Shown here: positions 43,891 through 57,309 of the stretch, piece by piece
Layout of the letters: each line of letters opens with the position of its first letter
Numbering within the stretch: position 1 is the first letter of the stretch
Origin: Symbiodinium natans
Taxonomy: Eukaryota > Sar > Dinophyceae > Suessiales > Symbiodiniaceae
DNA length: 64,000 nucleotides
Direction of reading: 5' to 3'
Assembly (NCBI GenBank): GCA_905221605.1
Contig: CAJNDS010002069.1
Coordinates: 284,541 to 348,540 of the forward strand
Notes under the pieces: model-generated
Seen by the model: only the letters and a program-made list of their open reading frames with translations
What the model was told of the DNA's origin: nothing
Database searches by the model: none
Made by a program: the position numbers and the translations under genes

Positions 43891-44326
43891 CTTGAGGCTT
43901 AAATCCTAATCCGGAAATCCCATAGACTTCTGCCTATGCTTGTAGGCCGTGCCTCCTGTGGAAATGCAAAGGAAAAGTAGAATGGGTATATGTATTGCAT
44001 ATCAAATGCAGATACTGGAGAAGCCTCGAACCATAAGGCTAGGAAGTATTCGAGCGCATAAGGTGATGCGGCTGCAAGCCCCGGGGACGCGAGAATACTG
44101 TGAGCAAATACTTGTTCATTATTTCCGGCTTAATTGCCGGTTCGGTTTAGGGTTGATTCAAGATCGGTTATTGTTACGAGGGACTAGATCGGAAGGGATT
44201 CTGGATAGTAAAAGTATGCAAAAAGAGTAGATCTCCTGGGGGTGAGAGAAGCATATATGTATATATGTACATATAGTGTATATATATAGTATATATATAT
44301 ATATACTAAAAACCGTACGTTGCAAT

Positions 44327-44740
44327 CCCATCGTGCGAGCATTGTGTTTGCAAATGGGGGGGGGGGGGGGGGGGCTGCCCCCGCCCTAACTCCCCGCTTC
44401 ATTTAGACCGTGCAGGCATGCGTCAAAGTAGATGAAGCCCTTGCAGACCCATCGTGCGAGCATTGTGTTTGCAAATGGGGGGCACTGCGTCCCAACCCCC
44501 GCGCTTTTTTTCAGGCCGTGCACGAATGCGTCAAAGCATATGAAGCCCTTGCAAACCCATCGTGCCAGCATTGTGCTTGCAGATGGGGGGCTGCCCCCAC
44601 CCTAACCCCCCGCTTCTTTTAGGCCGTGCAGGCATGCGTCAAAGTATATGAAGCCCTTACAAACCCATCGTGCAAAGGGGGGGTGGAGGTGCGCCCCCTG
44701 CAACCCCCCCTTTTTTAGGCCGTGCAGGCATGGGCATGCG
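44327..44740 (+). repeat. Tandem repeat family A (CCATCGTGCGAGCATTGTGT), about 110-120 bp period
   Basis: CCCATCGTGC recurs at about 44327, 44448, 44557 and 44664. Each copy continues GCATTGTGTTTGCAAATGGG, a variable G run, CTGCCCCC...CCCCGC and AGGCCGTGCAGGCATGCGTC. The same family lies in opposite orientation at 61745-62300. Confidence 0.85.
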
Positions 44741-44817
44741 TCAAAGCGCGGACCACAAAAAAAAATCATCCAAAAACAAAGGTACTAAAACAATAGGCCC
44801 TCCTTGTTTGGGCATTC

Positions 44818-45123
44818 TCAATTACGCACAACAGCGCGGAGAACCTTAGCCCCGAGCTCTGCAGGTTGATCGCCACCAGCTTCTTCCTGACAGCATTTCT
44901 TGGAACCGAGGAATTTCTGCTGTAGTTGGACTTGACATATTTTAGGGTACGGATTTGACCTGACGTTTTTGACCTTGGCTCGCTCTAGGTAGGCCCCGAG
45001 CTGGCGCGAGCTGGCGTCGCCGAATGTTGTGACTGTCATCCTCCGGGCCGTTGTCGTGGTGGTGGTGGTGTTTCGCGTCGTCGTACTAGCATGCAGCAGT
45101 GTGAATTTGACAGCCATTAGCAA
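44818..45123 (-). CDS. Short hypothetical ORF, 101 codons
   Basis: An uninterrupted minus-strand frame starts MLMAVKFTLLHASTTTRN and ends with a stop. It has a Thr run (TTTTTTT from a GGT repeat) and a basic second half (LGAYLERAKVKNVRSNPYPK). No family recognised. It could be one exon of a larger gene or a chance frame. Confidence 0.25.
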   Translation of the reverse strand: MLMAVKFTLLHASTTTRNTTTTTTTARRMTVTTFGDASSRQLGAYLERAKVKNVRSNPYPKICQVQLQQKFLGSKKCCQEEAGGDQPAELGAKVLRAVVRN

Positions 45124-45839
45124 TTGCTCGTCATGATTCGTGCAACAACTACTATACTATAGCAGTACTACAGTGGTTGTGTCAAGGTTAATTCGTTATT
45201 TGCGTCTCTGGGTTTCCTGCAGCTTCCTTTTGCTTTGGGCCTGAACTTCATGGTTTTGGGTTTTGGAAACAGCAGGAAGCCGCGAGAGTGAAAGAACGAA
45301 ATAGCTGTGACAGCAAAAAGTTTAAAAGCATCCATTTGTGCGAAAACCTGAAAAAAAAAAAACAACTACAACCTCGCTGGAATATGCATGTTTTTGCTGG
45401 TCAGCAACACCGAAACATGAAGAAGCAAAGATAGCAAAACATCCAGAAAGCTGCATAGTGTAAATACGTGAAGAAAAACACACCGTCAAATAACGGGAGT
45501 CCCCCTGGTAGTACTAGAGTAGTTTGTAATCGTTGTTGAAGTGAATGTCTTCTTATTCTGATTATTGTTCCTTTTATTCTTGTTGTGTTGTCGTTGTTGT
45601 CGTCCTCGTCATCGTCGTTGTGGTTGTTGCACTTGCGGCTGTGGTAGTTGTGATTGTGGTTGCTGTAGCTGCAAGAGACGCCTGTGCTTGTTACGCCCTA
45701 AACCCGATCCCTAAACCCGAAAGCTTCAACGCTGAACGCTAAACCCTAGACCATACTGAAAGCCGCTGATGAGGCCTGATCCGCAGTCTGCAGCTCCTCA
45801 GTGTCTTACCGGCATGAGCGACGGGGAAAACACGGCTGT

Positions 45840-46135
45840 GACAGACTATAGGGTCCTTTAAGGGAGGGGGGGGATGGGGGGGTTTAGGGGGGTGTAGGGT
45901 TTAGGTTTTAGGGTTTAGGGGGAACCTAGGGAGGGAGCCTTAGGGAGTACACCTTGGGTTACATACCCCCCTCCCTTAAGTTAAGAACCCCATAAGCAGA
46001 CGAAGGTCTGCTGAAAGTCTTGGGTTTATGGTTTATGGGTGTGGTTGCAGGCTTCAGTTTGGAACGAACTATGAGGGTTTAGGGTTTAGGGTATTAGGGT
46101 TCACGGTCTATGGTTTATGGTTCAGGGTACCTTGG
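45840..46135 (+). repeat. Scattered degenerate TTTAGGG tracts
   Basis: Irregular TTTAGGG/TTTATGG words at 45885-45925 and 46070-46125, separated by CCTTAGGG-rich sequence. Confidence 0.7.
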
Positions 46136-46904
46136 CCTTAACGGTAATTGCAAGGTAAGAAAGTGATGGAAGGGCAGGGGCTCTCCTGCAGCGGCAGATC
46201 GGGAGCAGCTTGCGTTGCCGGAGCTGCTGGCGATGCCGCTGAAGATGCCTGGAAGGCAGGAATTCTTGGGAGGCTTTTTTTATGTCAAGACTACAAACAA
46301 ATGCAGCACGCATGCAACTTTAACGAGCTCGAAAGGGCTTCACTATCTTTTATCGTCAAACCACTGATAGCCTAGGCCATTTCGATCAGATTGAAGCTAT
46401 AAGGGGCTAGTAGGTTTCAGGGTATGATTTCTTGCAACCTTCACAGCCGCACTGACCCATTCTTCCTATACAGCTCCTTTCCACCGTAAGGGCCTCAGGG
46501 TAAGCGCTTGCGCCAAATGCATGTATCAGGTAGCATGAAACTGACAGCTGTAGGTCTCCAGCTTTCAAATACCTGGTGAACTTCCGAAGACTTCCCCAGC
46601 CCCAGCTACAGCAACTGTGGCAGGGTGCACCCAAGCTCTAACCTTGAGACACTAAACCTGACCTCCGGCCTCAGCGTCGTTAACAAAACCAACAGCCATT
46701 ATAGCTGGAGGTTGGCCGTTGCGCCCACGGGGCTTCAAAGTGAGCCCAGCCTGTGCTATGCGACAGCTGACACCCGGATAACATTTGCATGTGACATGTA
46801 AGGGAGTCAAAGCTCAGAAGCTCAAGCTTCACAACGTGAAACGCTTTGTCAGAATCCATATATGCCAAGCACAAGCCCACTCCCTCGTTAATTTGTTCGG
46901 CGTG

Positions 46905-47070
46905 GTGCTTTTTGGCGAGCTTTGTGGTCTCTCTGGGCTTGCCGGTTCCGCTCCACCTCAGCGATGCGCGATGGTGGGCGTGTAGAAGCAGTGCTTAAGG
47001 CAAAGAGTCTTCATGTACTCTGGCACCTTGGTCTGAGACAGACTGGTGCGCGGCACTTCCCCCCGGAGTG
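46905..47070 (-). CDS. Coiled-coil-like exons, family unknown
   Basis: Minus strand: VPRTSLSQTKVPEYMKTLCL (about 47050-46990) then AEVERNRQAQRDHKARQKA (about 46965-46910). The second is a charged helical stretch. Together with similar Ala/Glu-rich exons at 48.4 and 50.0 kb these may be one repetitive coiled-coil gene. Confidence 0.4.
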
Positions 47071-47219
47071 CAGAGCCCTGCATGCTGGCTATGACATCCG
47101 ACAAAAACAAAGAAGTTCTGGCCAAGGCGCTCTGTTCTTGAATTTTTGGTGTCGTGCGCGAGTGACCTGCTGCCAGGATGGCTCATTAGCTCCGCACGCT
47201 GATTGCATTTCTACAAAGC

Positions 47220-47400
47220 CACGCAAGCTTGCCTGAGCCCTCGAATTTCGGATTGTTTCCCTCCAGTCGACTGACTGCCACCCCAATGCACCCTCAGTAG
47301 TTCTGACTGTCACTTCCGGCTACTATTTCGAAGAATAATGCGGTGTCGCGAGATCCACATGCCCAAGGCTTCACACACACACACACGCCCTGCAAACTAC
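47220..47400 (-). repeat. Segmental duplicate, copy A (partner at 48425-48575)
   Basis: Shares CACGCAAGCTTGCCT, TTCAGTCGACTG, CACCCTCAGTAGTTCTG, CACTTCCGGCTAC, TTCGAAGAA and CGAGATCCACATGC-type blocks in the same order as 48425-48575. Similarity looks about 80% by eye. Confidence 0.65.
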
Positions 47401-47524
47401 TCGGTTCACGCGCTGTATTTTGACTGGGCACGGGCTCTGCGCGACACGTCGTGCGTAGTGACGGAGCAGAAAAGCTGTTTTTAGGGGGTTCCAAAAACTA
47501 TATTCTTTTTGGGACAGCATGGTT

Positions 47525-47830
47525 GTGAGTTTTTACCGAGGCTATTCTTTTTGGGACAGCATGTTTGGGGATTTCTTAGTGCAAGGTAAATGTTTGTGAC
47601 AGATTTTCGTGTTCCACATCCTTGTGCAGCATCTTGTAGAAGGAGGCGAAAACGCTGTAGACAACTGTGTTCTGGCCATAAAATGCTGTAATTACCAGTG
47701 TTTTCGGCATGGTCGCGAAAGGCATGGACGCTTGTGACAGTGTGGCAGATTTTCTTGTTCCACATCCTTGTACAGTATGTTGTACAAAAAAGCGAAACGC
47801 TGTAGTTACCAGTGTTTTGGGCATGGACGC
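47525..47830 (-). repeat. Tandemly repeated segment
   Basis: GGCTATTCTTTTTGGGACAG repeats at the left end. CAGATTTTC(G/T)TGTTCCAC followed by ATCCTTGT(G/A)CAG occurs at about 47599 and 47746, each followed by AACGCTGTAG and TTACCAGTGTTTT(C/G)GGCATGG. Confidence 0.65.
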
Positions 47831-48389
47831 AATATGGATGTTGTTCTAAATTCTAGTGCCAAGCCTAAGGCCGCAGGGTTCCCTTGCGCCTCGCCCTTGC
47901 GCCGCCTTGCGCCGTGCTGGCGTTTGGCCATGCCGGCAAACATGCCAGCTACAAAACGTAGAACCGACAAGGTTTTCTGGGGTTGTACTATGTACTATAG
48001 AAGCCATGTTCCCAGAAGCTGGCTGGACTGTTTCCTAGTACGAGCTTAGTACTGGAAGTAATAGACGACTCTAGAGCTTGAAGCTTTGAGCGCCTGGATA
48101 TAGTTCTAGCAGACGGCCTGATTTTAGAGTGTGGGATCCTTAGCCCTTGAGCTCGCCCAGCTTTGCGCCATGCTGGTTTTTGGCACCATGGTTACACGAA
48201 GGCAACAATTATATGGCCCAACTAAACACGAAGAGGCGTTTAGAACAACGCCCATATATGAACGACTCCCCCACCCCCCCCCCCCCGCCCTGAGCAAACC
48301 GAAGGAAAATCCGAAAGAAACGAAGGAAAATGTCTAAAACAAGGAAACGACCAGGCAATTCACAGCGCGTTGGCCAACTACTCAGACTG

Positions 48390-48455
48390 CCTCGAAGGCC
48401 TCCTGTGCGGCGCGCATTTCTGCCTGGCCACGCAAGCTTGCCTAAGTCCTTGACT
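48390..48455 (-). CDS. Ala/Glu-rich exon, duplicate of the exon at 50010-50090
   Basis: Minus strand reads QAEMRAAQEAFEAV and is followed by TCTGAGTAGTTGG. The exon at 50 kb reads QAKAEAKQAAFEAV, followed by TCCGAGTAGTTTGCAGGG. The nucleotide match includes GCCTTCGAGGCAGTC(C/T)GAGTAGTT. One copy has a TGA where the other reads CGA, so it may be a decayed duplicate. Confidence 0.45.
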
Positions 48456-48569
48456 GTCAGATTGTTTTTCCCTTCAGTCGACTGCACCCTCAGTAGTTCT
48501 GTGCACTTCCGGCTACCAATTCGAAGAAAATTGCATGTGGGTCGCAAGATCCGCATGCTCAAGGCTGCC

Positions 48570-48888
48570 TGCAGACACAGACACAGACACAGACACAGAG
48601 ACACACAGACACGCAGACACGCAGAGACACAGAGACACAGAGACACAGAGACGCAGAGACGCAGAGACGCAGAGACGCAGAGACACAGAGACACGCAGAC
48701 ACACAGAGACACAGAGACACAGAGACACAGAGACACAGAGACACAGAGACACAGAGACACAGAGACACAGAGACACAGAGACACAGAGACACAGAGCCAC
48801 AGAGACACAGAGACACAGAGACACAGAGACACAGAGACACAGAGACACAGAGACACAGAGACACAGAGACACAGAGACACAGAGACAC
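48570..48888 (+). repeat. (GACACAGA)n satellite, left of gap
   Basis: An 8-bp period, about 40 copies, with GACGCAGA variants at the left. It runs into the run of N, so its true length is unknown. Confidence 0.95.
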
Positions 48889-48988
48889 NNNNNNNNNNNN
48901 NNNNNNNNNNNNNNNNNNNNNNNNNNNNNNNNNNNNNNNNNNNNNNNNNNNNNNNNNNNNNNNNNNNNNNNNNNNNNNNNNNNNNNNN
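48889..48988. other. Assembly gap (100 N)
   Basis: Exactly 100 N between two different CA-rich satellites, the usual size for a gap of unknown length. Confidence 0.99.
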
Positions 48989-49995
<1,007 letters not shown>

Positions 49996-50009
49996 CGCGC
50001 CCGCCCTGC

Positions 50010-50609
50010 AAACTACTCGGACTGCCTCGAAGGCTGCCTGTTTGGCCTCGGCCTTGGCCTGGGCTTCCAGCTCCTTCCAGTGCATTACCTGATGGAGCTG
50101 CTGCCATGCCTCGAGCGCCTCTGCAGAAAGGCTCGGGTCTGACTGACAGGTGTTTCAATGATTCTATGCATCTGTGGTAAGCCTATAAGTGTTGAGCAAA
50201 GCAAGTGGTAAATCTTCAGGTTGATACATGTTGATGCCGCTTCCGGCTTCCATGTCAACATCTCATCCCTCAGAAGGGCCTCGCTGGCGAACTCTGCCTG
50301 GCGCTCCTCAATTCCACAAATGAGGTGTGGGTTGGTACGGTTCTGATTCCGAGCAAACCACTCAGGCATACATTGCTTCGCCAGAGGCGTCTGCAGAGTT
50401 GCAGCATAGGCGCATCCCCGAAGTCGCATTCTGGCACAAGCTGAGAAAGACGCTGAAAACTGCAAGCAAGCCGCCTCTGCTTGGGCCAACGCCCGCCTCA
50501 GCTGCTCGTTCTCATTGCTGACCTGACAGGGCGTTCCATCATGAGAATGTGCAACCTTCCATGCGCTCAAGCGGCCTGGTCGGAGCTCGAGCCGCTGTCC
50601 TGGCTTCAC
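50010..50609 (-). CDS. Coiled-coil protein exons, family unknown
   Basis: A frame from 50609 to about 50250 starts MKPGQRLELRPGRLSAWKVA and contains NENEQLRRALAQAEAACLQF, NRTNPHLICGIEERQAEFAS and EALLRDEM. An exon at 50130-50020 reads LSAEALEAWQQLHQVMHWKE followed by LEAQAKAEAKQAAFEAV, with a GTAGTTTGC donor. The heptad-like Ala/Glu/Leu pattern suggests coiled coils. I recognise no family. The first Met may be internal, as sequence upstream has not been joined. Confidence 0.5.
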
Positions 50610-50724
50610 AATGTTGGAAAACCGTAACCGTTCCGTAACCGTACTCCCAAGGCCGGCAGCAACTTCCTAGCATTCTCGCTCATTGGATTCATCCGCCATG
50701 GATGTCAGGAGCCGCAAGCCAAGT

Positions 50725-50860
50725 ATAGTACAATAAACTCACACGGAGGATCGTCCTTCTCAACATACATGGGCTGCATGCATTGCCAGACCTTGCGGTG
50801 AAAATAACGGTTGCCCACTGCCTTGACATAAATATCCGTGCTGTTGATAGAGGGAAATGG
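50725..50860 (-). CDS. Exon of unknown family
   Basis: Minus strand encodes STDIYVKAVGNRYFHRKVWQ, then CMQPMYVEKDDPPCEF, ending near a GTGAG-type donor. The composition is clearly protein-like. It probably belongs to the coiled-coil gene immediately downstream (50.6-50.0 kb). Confidence 0.5.
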
Positions 50861-50959
50861 AAACTGCCGTAAGACACACTCCCGAAAAAGCCAAAATGAC
50901 TAGTGTGATGGCTGATGATTGCTGTCTGCAAAAGTAAGAGTCGATACAGTACCACATCC

Positions 50960-52260
50960 GAAAGGAGACTACAATCTTACCCTAAGTCACAGCACTGAAT
51001 AAGAGAACATTGGCTTCAGAAAGCCGGCGCTCGGCCGAGAGCTAACACCTAACACTGCGGAAAAAAAGCATGCTGTGCAAAACAAGAAATCCAGGGTGAT
51101 GTAGGGGTCGGAATAGTTACTAATAATATTCACTTAGTCCCTGTAAACATATTCTACAATAACCTAGCTATTAGTCCCTTTGGAACCGTCAGATTTGGGG
51201 CCCAATTTCTTTTTGGGGGAGCCTCCCAGGCGTAGGAATCTACGGGGGCCAAAGTAAAGAACTCCGGGGTTCCTTCATCTTAGGAATCTCTGCAGTACAT
51301 TTTTCCCAAAGCTGGGGTGAGCCTTGTCACTACCGAAGCCTGAACCCTCACGACCTGAGCGCTCAACCCCTCCACCTCCTCTCAGCTTCTAACCCTGAAC
51401 CTCAAAGCTCAACTCCCTTCATGCCCAAAAGAAGACAAGCAAATGAGGGGGGGGGTTCTCTTAAATACAAGAAAATGAGGGGCTCATACAAGAAAATGAG
51501 GGGCTCATTTTCTCAAATTCAAGGAAATGAAGGGCTCGTTTTCTTGAAGCTAAGAAAATGAGAGCCTCGTCTTCTTAATATCCATTTGAACTTGAAAATT
51601 GGATTTCCTGATGGGTGGGCCTGCTCAAATTAGAAGTCTCGGGACTGTTGGGAACGGTTGTGGGACTGTTTGGAGGGTTTGGTCTGGTGGGAGGGTTTGG
51701 GGGAAAACCCAGTTGCCATTCACTGAGAAATCTTGCTTTGGGCCCTTCAACAAGAATAGGATTTACATTCAAATGGCACCGTGCAAGGACTTTACACATG
51801 GTCAGGACAAGCCTGGACGCTGTTATCCCCCTTCTAGCTGCCACATACCCGCAACAAACGGTGTGTCTTGTTCGGTAATGCAAACCCTTGCACCTGCAGT
51901 TCCTCTGAAGAAGCTTCGGTAACGAAAACAGCAAGCTGGCCCGCATTATACTATGTTCTACATTGATTGCAGGATACCTTCACTTCTAGGGATGGGATTT
52001 GGGGATTAAAAGCATAAACCATGTGGTTCGGACAGCTACACCAGCTGAACTACAGAATCACAACACCTTTCAGTTCGCCTCGCGGCTCCAAGCTGAAGCC
52101 AGATGGTGAGGCAGATCCTAGAATGGATCTCAGGGTGCAAGACTCAGTACGCTTTCAGTTGCTCTGCTTCTCTTTTGTTTCGGCATGCTTGCACTTGAGC
52201 TGAGCAATCGCTACTACAAGTTGCTGCACGTTGGGGCTGATACGGCTGCCACGATGTTCG
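50960..52260. other. Stretch without a recognisable gene
   Basis: Contains repeats of AAGAAAATGAGGGGCTC (about 51430-51560, four or five copies). Nothing else is identifiable. Confidence 0.5.
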
Positions 52261-52269
52261 CTAACCTAG

Positions 52270-52960
52270 CTGGCGACCGTCTTGAAACCGCATGGAATCG
52301 ATTTGATCTTCGTAAACAATCCTCCACAAATATCGCGACTCCAACTCAATGTCCAAGGGGGTCAACACTTGCAGGGCCTGGCAGGCGTAGACATTCTCGT
52401 CGTGAGACGCACTGTCTGCTGCGCTTCCAAACCCATCACCTTTTCGTGCCGAGCATTGGGCAGGCACTGGGACTGAACATCATAAAAAATATAAAATGAA
52501 TAAAACCTTCTTCTCTCAGGCTGAAGCGCACCCGCTTGTTCTTGCAGTCAGTGCATGGACACAAAAAGATCACCTGTCCTGCGGTCCTGCAGCTCGTGCC
52601 CGGCCTGTTTGGACTGTCTCCCAGCCCTCGCCACTGCTGGGCCAGTGACTCCATGACCAATGCCACGACTGGCAGTCACACAAATCAGACCATGCCACTA
52701 TGCCCTAATCCCACTGACTGGCGCAAGGCGCAGAGTCTGACTGTTTCTTTCAGAGACGTACCACGGTGAAGGACGGCGGGTTTCTAACTGGGATGCTCAC
52801 ATGGACGCAGGCCTCATCGTGGCTCCAGCGATCTGCGGACCTCATGCCAATGTCGTACGACAGCACGTCGCTCGATTTCCACAAGATTTCTCTCATGCGA
52901 GGGATGTTTTCAGGTTCCTTCGAAACAAACCTTCGAAAACAAATGTGGGGGGGCAACCCA
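52270..52960 (-). CDS. Unidentified minus-strand exons
   Basis: EPENIPRMREILWKSSDVLS followed by YDIGMRSADRWSHDEACVHV (52915-52800), LCPCTDCKNKRVRFSLREE (about 52575-52515) and ACQALQVLTPLDIELESRYL (about 52400-52330) read as coding. The Cys-x-Cys-x2-Cys could be a metal site. They are on the same strand as the 50-kb exons and may be the 5' part of that gene. No family assigned. Confidence 0.4.
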
Positions 52961-52999
52961 AAGGACGGTATTCAACGTTCAAGCAATGCTCCAATTCAA

Positions 53000-55740
53000 T
53001 GCGGGGGATCCAGTGATTCAGTGATTCATGTTGCATGGACGTTCGTACTCACACCGGGGGAACGAGGATATGTCCACGGACATCGTACACTTGCGGCGGC
53101 CAGGGGAATTTCAGCAAGTGCCTTGCATGGGTTCACGGTTCAGGGGCTTCAGGGAGGGTTGAGGTTTTAGACTCTAAACTATTCCCTGCTCGACTTCAGG
53201 ACTGCGAGCTGATTGTCGAAGCTCAAGGTAGAAGGTCTAGAGCTCAGGGAGAGTTCGAGGTTCAAGCTCGGGCTTTGCAGGGCATTTGGTGGAAGCTCAG
53301 GGCATTAGAGTTTCATGGCTGATGGGCTTTGCTTGTGGTGTTTCAGGTTCAGAGGTTCAGGGACGCACTGCCAACAAGGGCATGCAAGGGCAAGACCGAG
53401 CCCGCGACCAGGAGCCACCATGTTCAAGGAAGCGTTGAGCCATGTTCAGCAAAGCTTTCCGCCAGACAGGTGTTAGTGTTATGGCTTTCATGTCGTGGTA
53501 AATACTGTAGATAGCCTGAATAGTTTAGTGCTTTCAGAGCGTTTGGGGAGTGATGTGGAGTGGCTGGCTTCCAGCCTGCTGTTTGAAGCTAGCTATGCTT
53601 CTAGCTTCTTCCAGCCTAGTCATGAAAAGCTAGTTGTTTGGGTAGTTGATTTCAAGCCCGCTGACTGCATGTCTAAATTTGAGTCAACATTTCGAGAACC
53701 GAAGCCGTCTGATGAGCCAGGATGGACGAGGGCAAAGGTTCAATGAAAGCACTTCAGTCCTGCGGTGAGAGCCTTCCAAATGGCACATACGTACGCTAGT
53801 ACCTAAGACAAGAGAGAACATTCTTCAAGCCAACAGAGAAAAATCCCCGTACTTGGTGCGCGGAGCTCTCTCTCTCACTCACTCAGTGCCACGTTTTTCA
53901 GGCGGCGTGGCTCAAAGGACGCTGCAAGCCGAATGGTCCCGCGAAGAGGCCGAGCAGGCCGGGAACCTGGTCACGCATTGCAGCTAAGCCGTAGCAGAAT
54001 GCAACAACCATGCTACGAAATACCGTGAGAGCAATCCAAAGAAGACGAGGAAATTCCGCTGACAATGCCATCACAAACTACTGGAGGCGCCCGAGCCCGC
54101 CCAGGCACCTGAACCCGCCAAGCCTCTCCTCAACGCTTAGCGTACTGCTAGTGAGTTTTGAGGTTCAGGGCTGCGCGACGTGAGACAGAAAAGTTCCCTC
54201 AGTTCTCAACCCTAACCCTGAGCCCAGTTTCCATGAAAACTCTTTCGAATGTTGACCAGCTCGAGACTGCAGTCCCTCTTCGACCCATGAGCCACACGAT
54301 GCTCGGCACTTTCAAACCCAGGCCTGCGTGATGATTGGAGCGCGCACGATCTGCGCGCGAGGGGAATCAGGGCTCAACATGCATCCTTATCTTAAGGTTC
54401 TAAATACGTGGACCCTTACTATCGTAAACAACCGGAAAGACCCGCGCCGCGCAAGAAAGACGCAGTCGTGGAGAAGTGGCTGCGGCCGTGCTGCCCAGAA
54501 CAACCCTAAACCCAGTGTCGCAAACCGCGAGCCCAAATCTTGCATTTTAACGTGCGAAACCTGGAGCTCCAAATCTTGAAGCCCATCGCCAGTCAAGCTG
54601 CACGAACACGGAAAGCATAGGCTGTGCACGGCTTCGAGGATTAGGGGCCCTGGGCCTGAAAAAGCCTTGAATCTGAAAGCTACCTGGCAGGCGAATAAGA
54701 AATGCAAGCATCTGCTCAATCTACTCCTGCTGCTCTCCTACCCTAATCCTACAACCTGAAACTCCTAAACCCTAAACAGCTCAACCCCCAAGAGCCCTCA
54801 TAGGCCAACAAAAACTCCGAGGGCCGAGCAGATTGCTGGAGCCTGACACACGGCAATCCGAAACAGATGGTGTAGAGGCAAATGGAGGTTCAGGAGGGTT
54901 TTGGGGGTTCACGAGCAAAGAAGCGCAAGGGAGTTGGTGCGTGAGGTGCAGGGGGCTTGAAGGTTTGCACCCTTCTTGTCGCCCTTTAGTCATCACAGCC
55001 TCGGCTCACCGAGCGGGCTTGACAGCGGAGGGTAGCAGCGCCAACCTCGAAGGCAGAACATGTAAAGCAACTGGGTGCGATGGCAAGCAGTCAGCATCTA
55101 GCACGCTGACTGAATCACCCCTATGGTGCTCTTCGCTGAGGGATTGAATGGAGCCTGACATCTGAAATCTGCATGACCACGACAACCACGACATGCATGC
55201 GCCAAAAGTAGGGCCCCCTAAGCCCCAAATCTAACTCCAAATGTCCATCAAAACTCCACCTTGTAATCTCGCCAGGTTTACCGCCACCCCTTCCAGGTTT
55301 GTGAGCCAGGAGGCCTTCCTGGAAGCCAGAAAGCATCGGCAAGCTTGCTGGTGCCTAGTAAGTACGAAGATATTTTGTCTCACTCATCTAGGGTTCATGA
55401 TTCCCGACCAAGAACCAGAAACTTTAGCTGGGACACATGCCCACAGGCAGAAAGGCTGTGATGACCCCCCACCGCCAGGGGGATGATTCTGGCATTTTGT
55501 GGCACAGGACACAGGACTCACTTGGCACAGTTCGTGCAACGTAGGATATCTGATCGGCATACCTGCAGATGGGTGCTTGTCGAGCTACAGCACATCTTTG
55601 TTGCATTTTGCATCTCTCTCGTCAATCCGTGTCAAAGCGCAAATTCATAATTCATGCTAAGCAAATTCTGAGCACTGTGCGCAGCACCAGGACTTTGGTG
55701 TCCGCGGAAGCCTGAAACAATAGCGTGCGCAAGATTCTGG
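53000..55740. other. Stretch without a recognisable gene
   Basis: Frames on both strands are short and composed of GGTTCAGGG/CCCTGAAC-like words, apparently diverged telomere-type sequence. I see no assignable feature. Confidence 0.5.
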
Positions 55741-55759
55741 GCCTGAAGCTGCAGCTGAC

Positions 55760-55925
55760 ATGTGAGTTATTGAGGCTGTCAAGACTTCCACATCTGCTGC
55801 AAATTCGGTTGACGGACATGGGGCAGCAACCGAAACCGCCATGGTGCCTGCCGCAGTTGACGATTCGGGTCTCCAATACCTGCTTGTGAAGTGGCTTTGG
55901 CACTCTCGCACGTTAAATGCGCTCT
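55760..55925 (+). CDS. Possible plus-strand exon
   Basis: Plus-strand frame VIEAVKTSTSAANSVDGHGA...VDDSGLQYLLVKWLWHSRTL looks coding. It lies 1.5 kb upstream of the helicase exons on the same strand and may be part of that gene. Unproven. Confidence 0.3.
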
Positions 55926-57309
55926 GATCGAAAATGCCGCACCCGCAACCAATCATCCCCCTGTTGCAAAGCTTTCAAATTCCAGACTGCCAATCTGACC
56001 CATGCAAAGAATCGCGCCGTGGCAAGCTGGCGTCGGGCAAACAAGGCTGCACGAAAGCCCTGAGCTCTAACACTCCGGACGCTCGTAAGCAAGAGTTGCC
56101 TGCATTCATGAAACTACTCAGCGCCGATAGGGCTGCATAGGGCTGCTCTCTGACAAAGTGAACTTTCCGGACTTACTGAACAGCCGAAGAGAGAGCCAAT
56201 TGCCCCAGTTTACGGATTCTAGATGGTTTCTGCCATCCTGACCTCTCAGAATTTTGTGAGTCTACGAAGCTAACTGAAAAAGGTTGCTTGCGTTTAGTCT
56301 GCAGCGGGTAGAATGCGCTTGCAACTGTTGGCAACATGCTGGCTGCACTTGGAATTCGTTAGCCGCAGAGGCCTGAGGCTCACGGCAGTCAGGCACGCTG
56401 GAGGGCAAACAGAGCTTGGGGGGGGAGGGGGGGTGAGGGACTATGTGTTGCGCCAACGCATGTCATGAGGGACTGGAGTGCAAAGTGAGATTTGAATGGC
56501 CATTTATGAGATCTTCTGAGGTTCCTTCTCATTGCCTCTCCTCATGGTGAGACATGCCAGGCGCGGGACTTAAGTTCACCCCTTTGGCGTTCTGGACTCT
56601 AAGATTCCTCTTCCGTGCTGAGCTCGCAATCCTCCAGCGATCGATTTGTAGCTACGGGGTACTTCACTGCCAGCTCCGTTCGTCGGTCCTTTACATTGCG
56701 ACCAAACCCTGCCCAGCAGAGTTCTCAGCCGCCATGGTGGCCTGCCAGAGCTTGCAGCTTCACCACGAAAAACCCACAACAAAGGCTCACGGTAAGGGTT
56801 CGCGATCTCTCGCACTGGCAAGAGCGGGCGAGGTTACAAGTATGCTTTTTTGCAAGACTGGGAAAGCGACCTAGCTCAGGTGGGACTCAACTCATTTACG
56901 TCATTCAACAAGATCTTCGACTTCAAGTTGGGGGGGGGGTGTCCTCGATTTGTCGACAGGGTTGATCGAGCTGCGCCCAAAGCTGAAAGCCGAGTTGGAC
57001 GAGACATTACTTCCAAGCCCTTGGCAAGTAATCCGAAAAAGCCTAGGAGTCTCTAGACTCTAGAAGTCTACCACATCCCTTTCCCTCTGAACCCTATTTG
57101 CGCACTCACCCCTTGTGCGCGGCCTGCCAAACCTGTGACAGAACCAGAAGCTTCGGGTTTTTTCTTCTCGCGAGCAGGTGCGTTGGCGGCTTTGGCCAGG
57201 GTAACGTTCTCATCCACGACAACATTTAGCCTCCGGGTGCAGCACAGGGCCGTTTGACGGGATTGAGCTTCATTTAAGGGGTATCTAGCTCAGCTTCAGA
57301 GGTGAACGG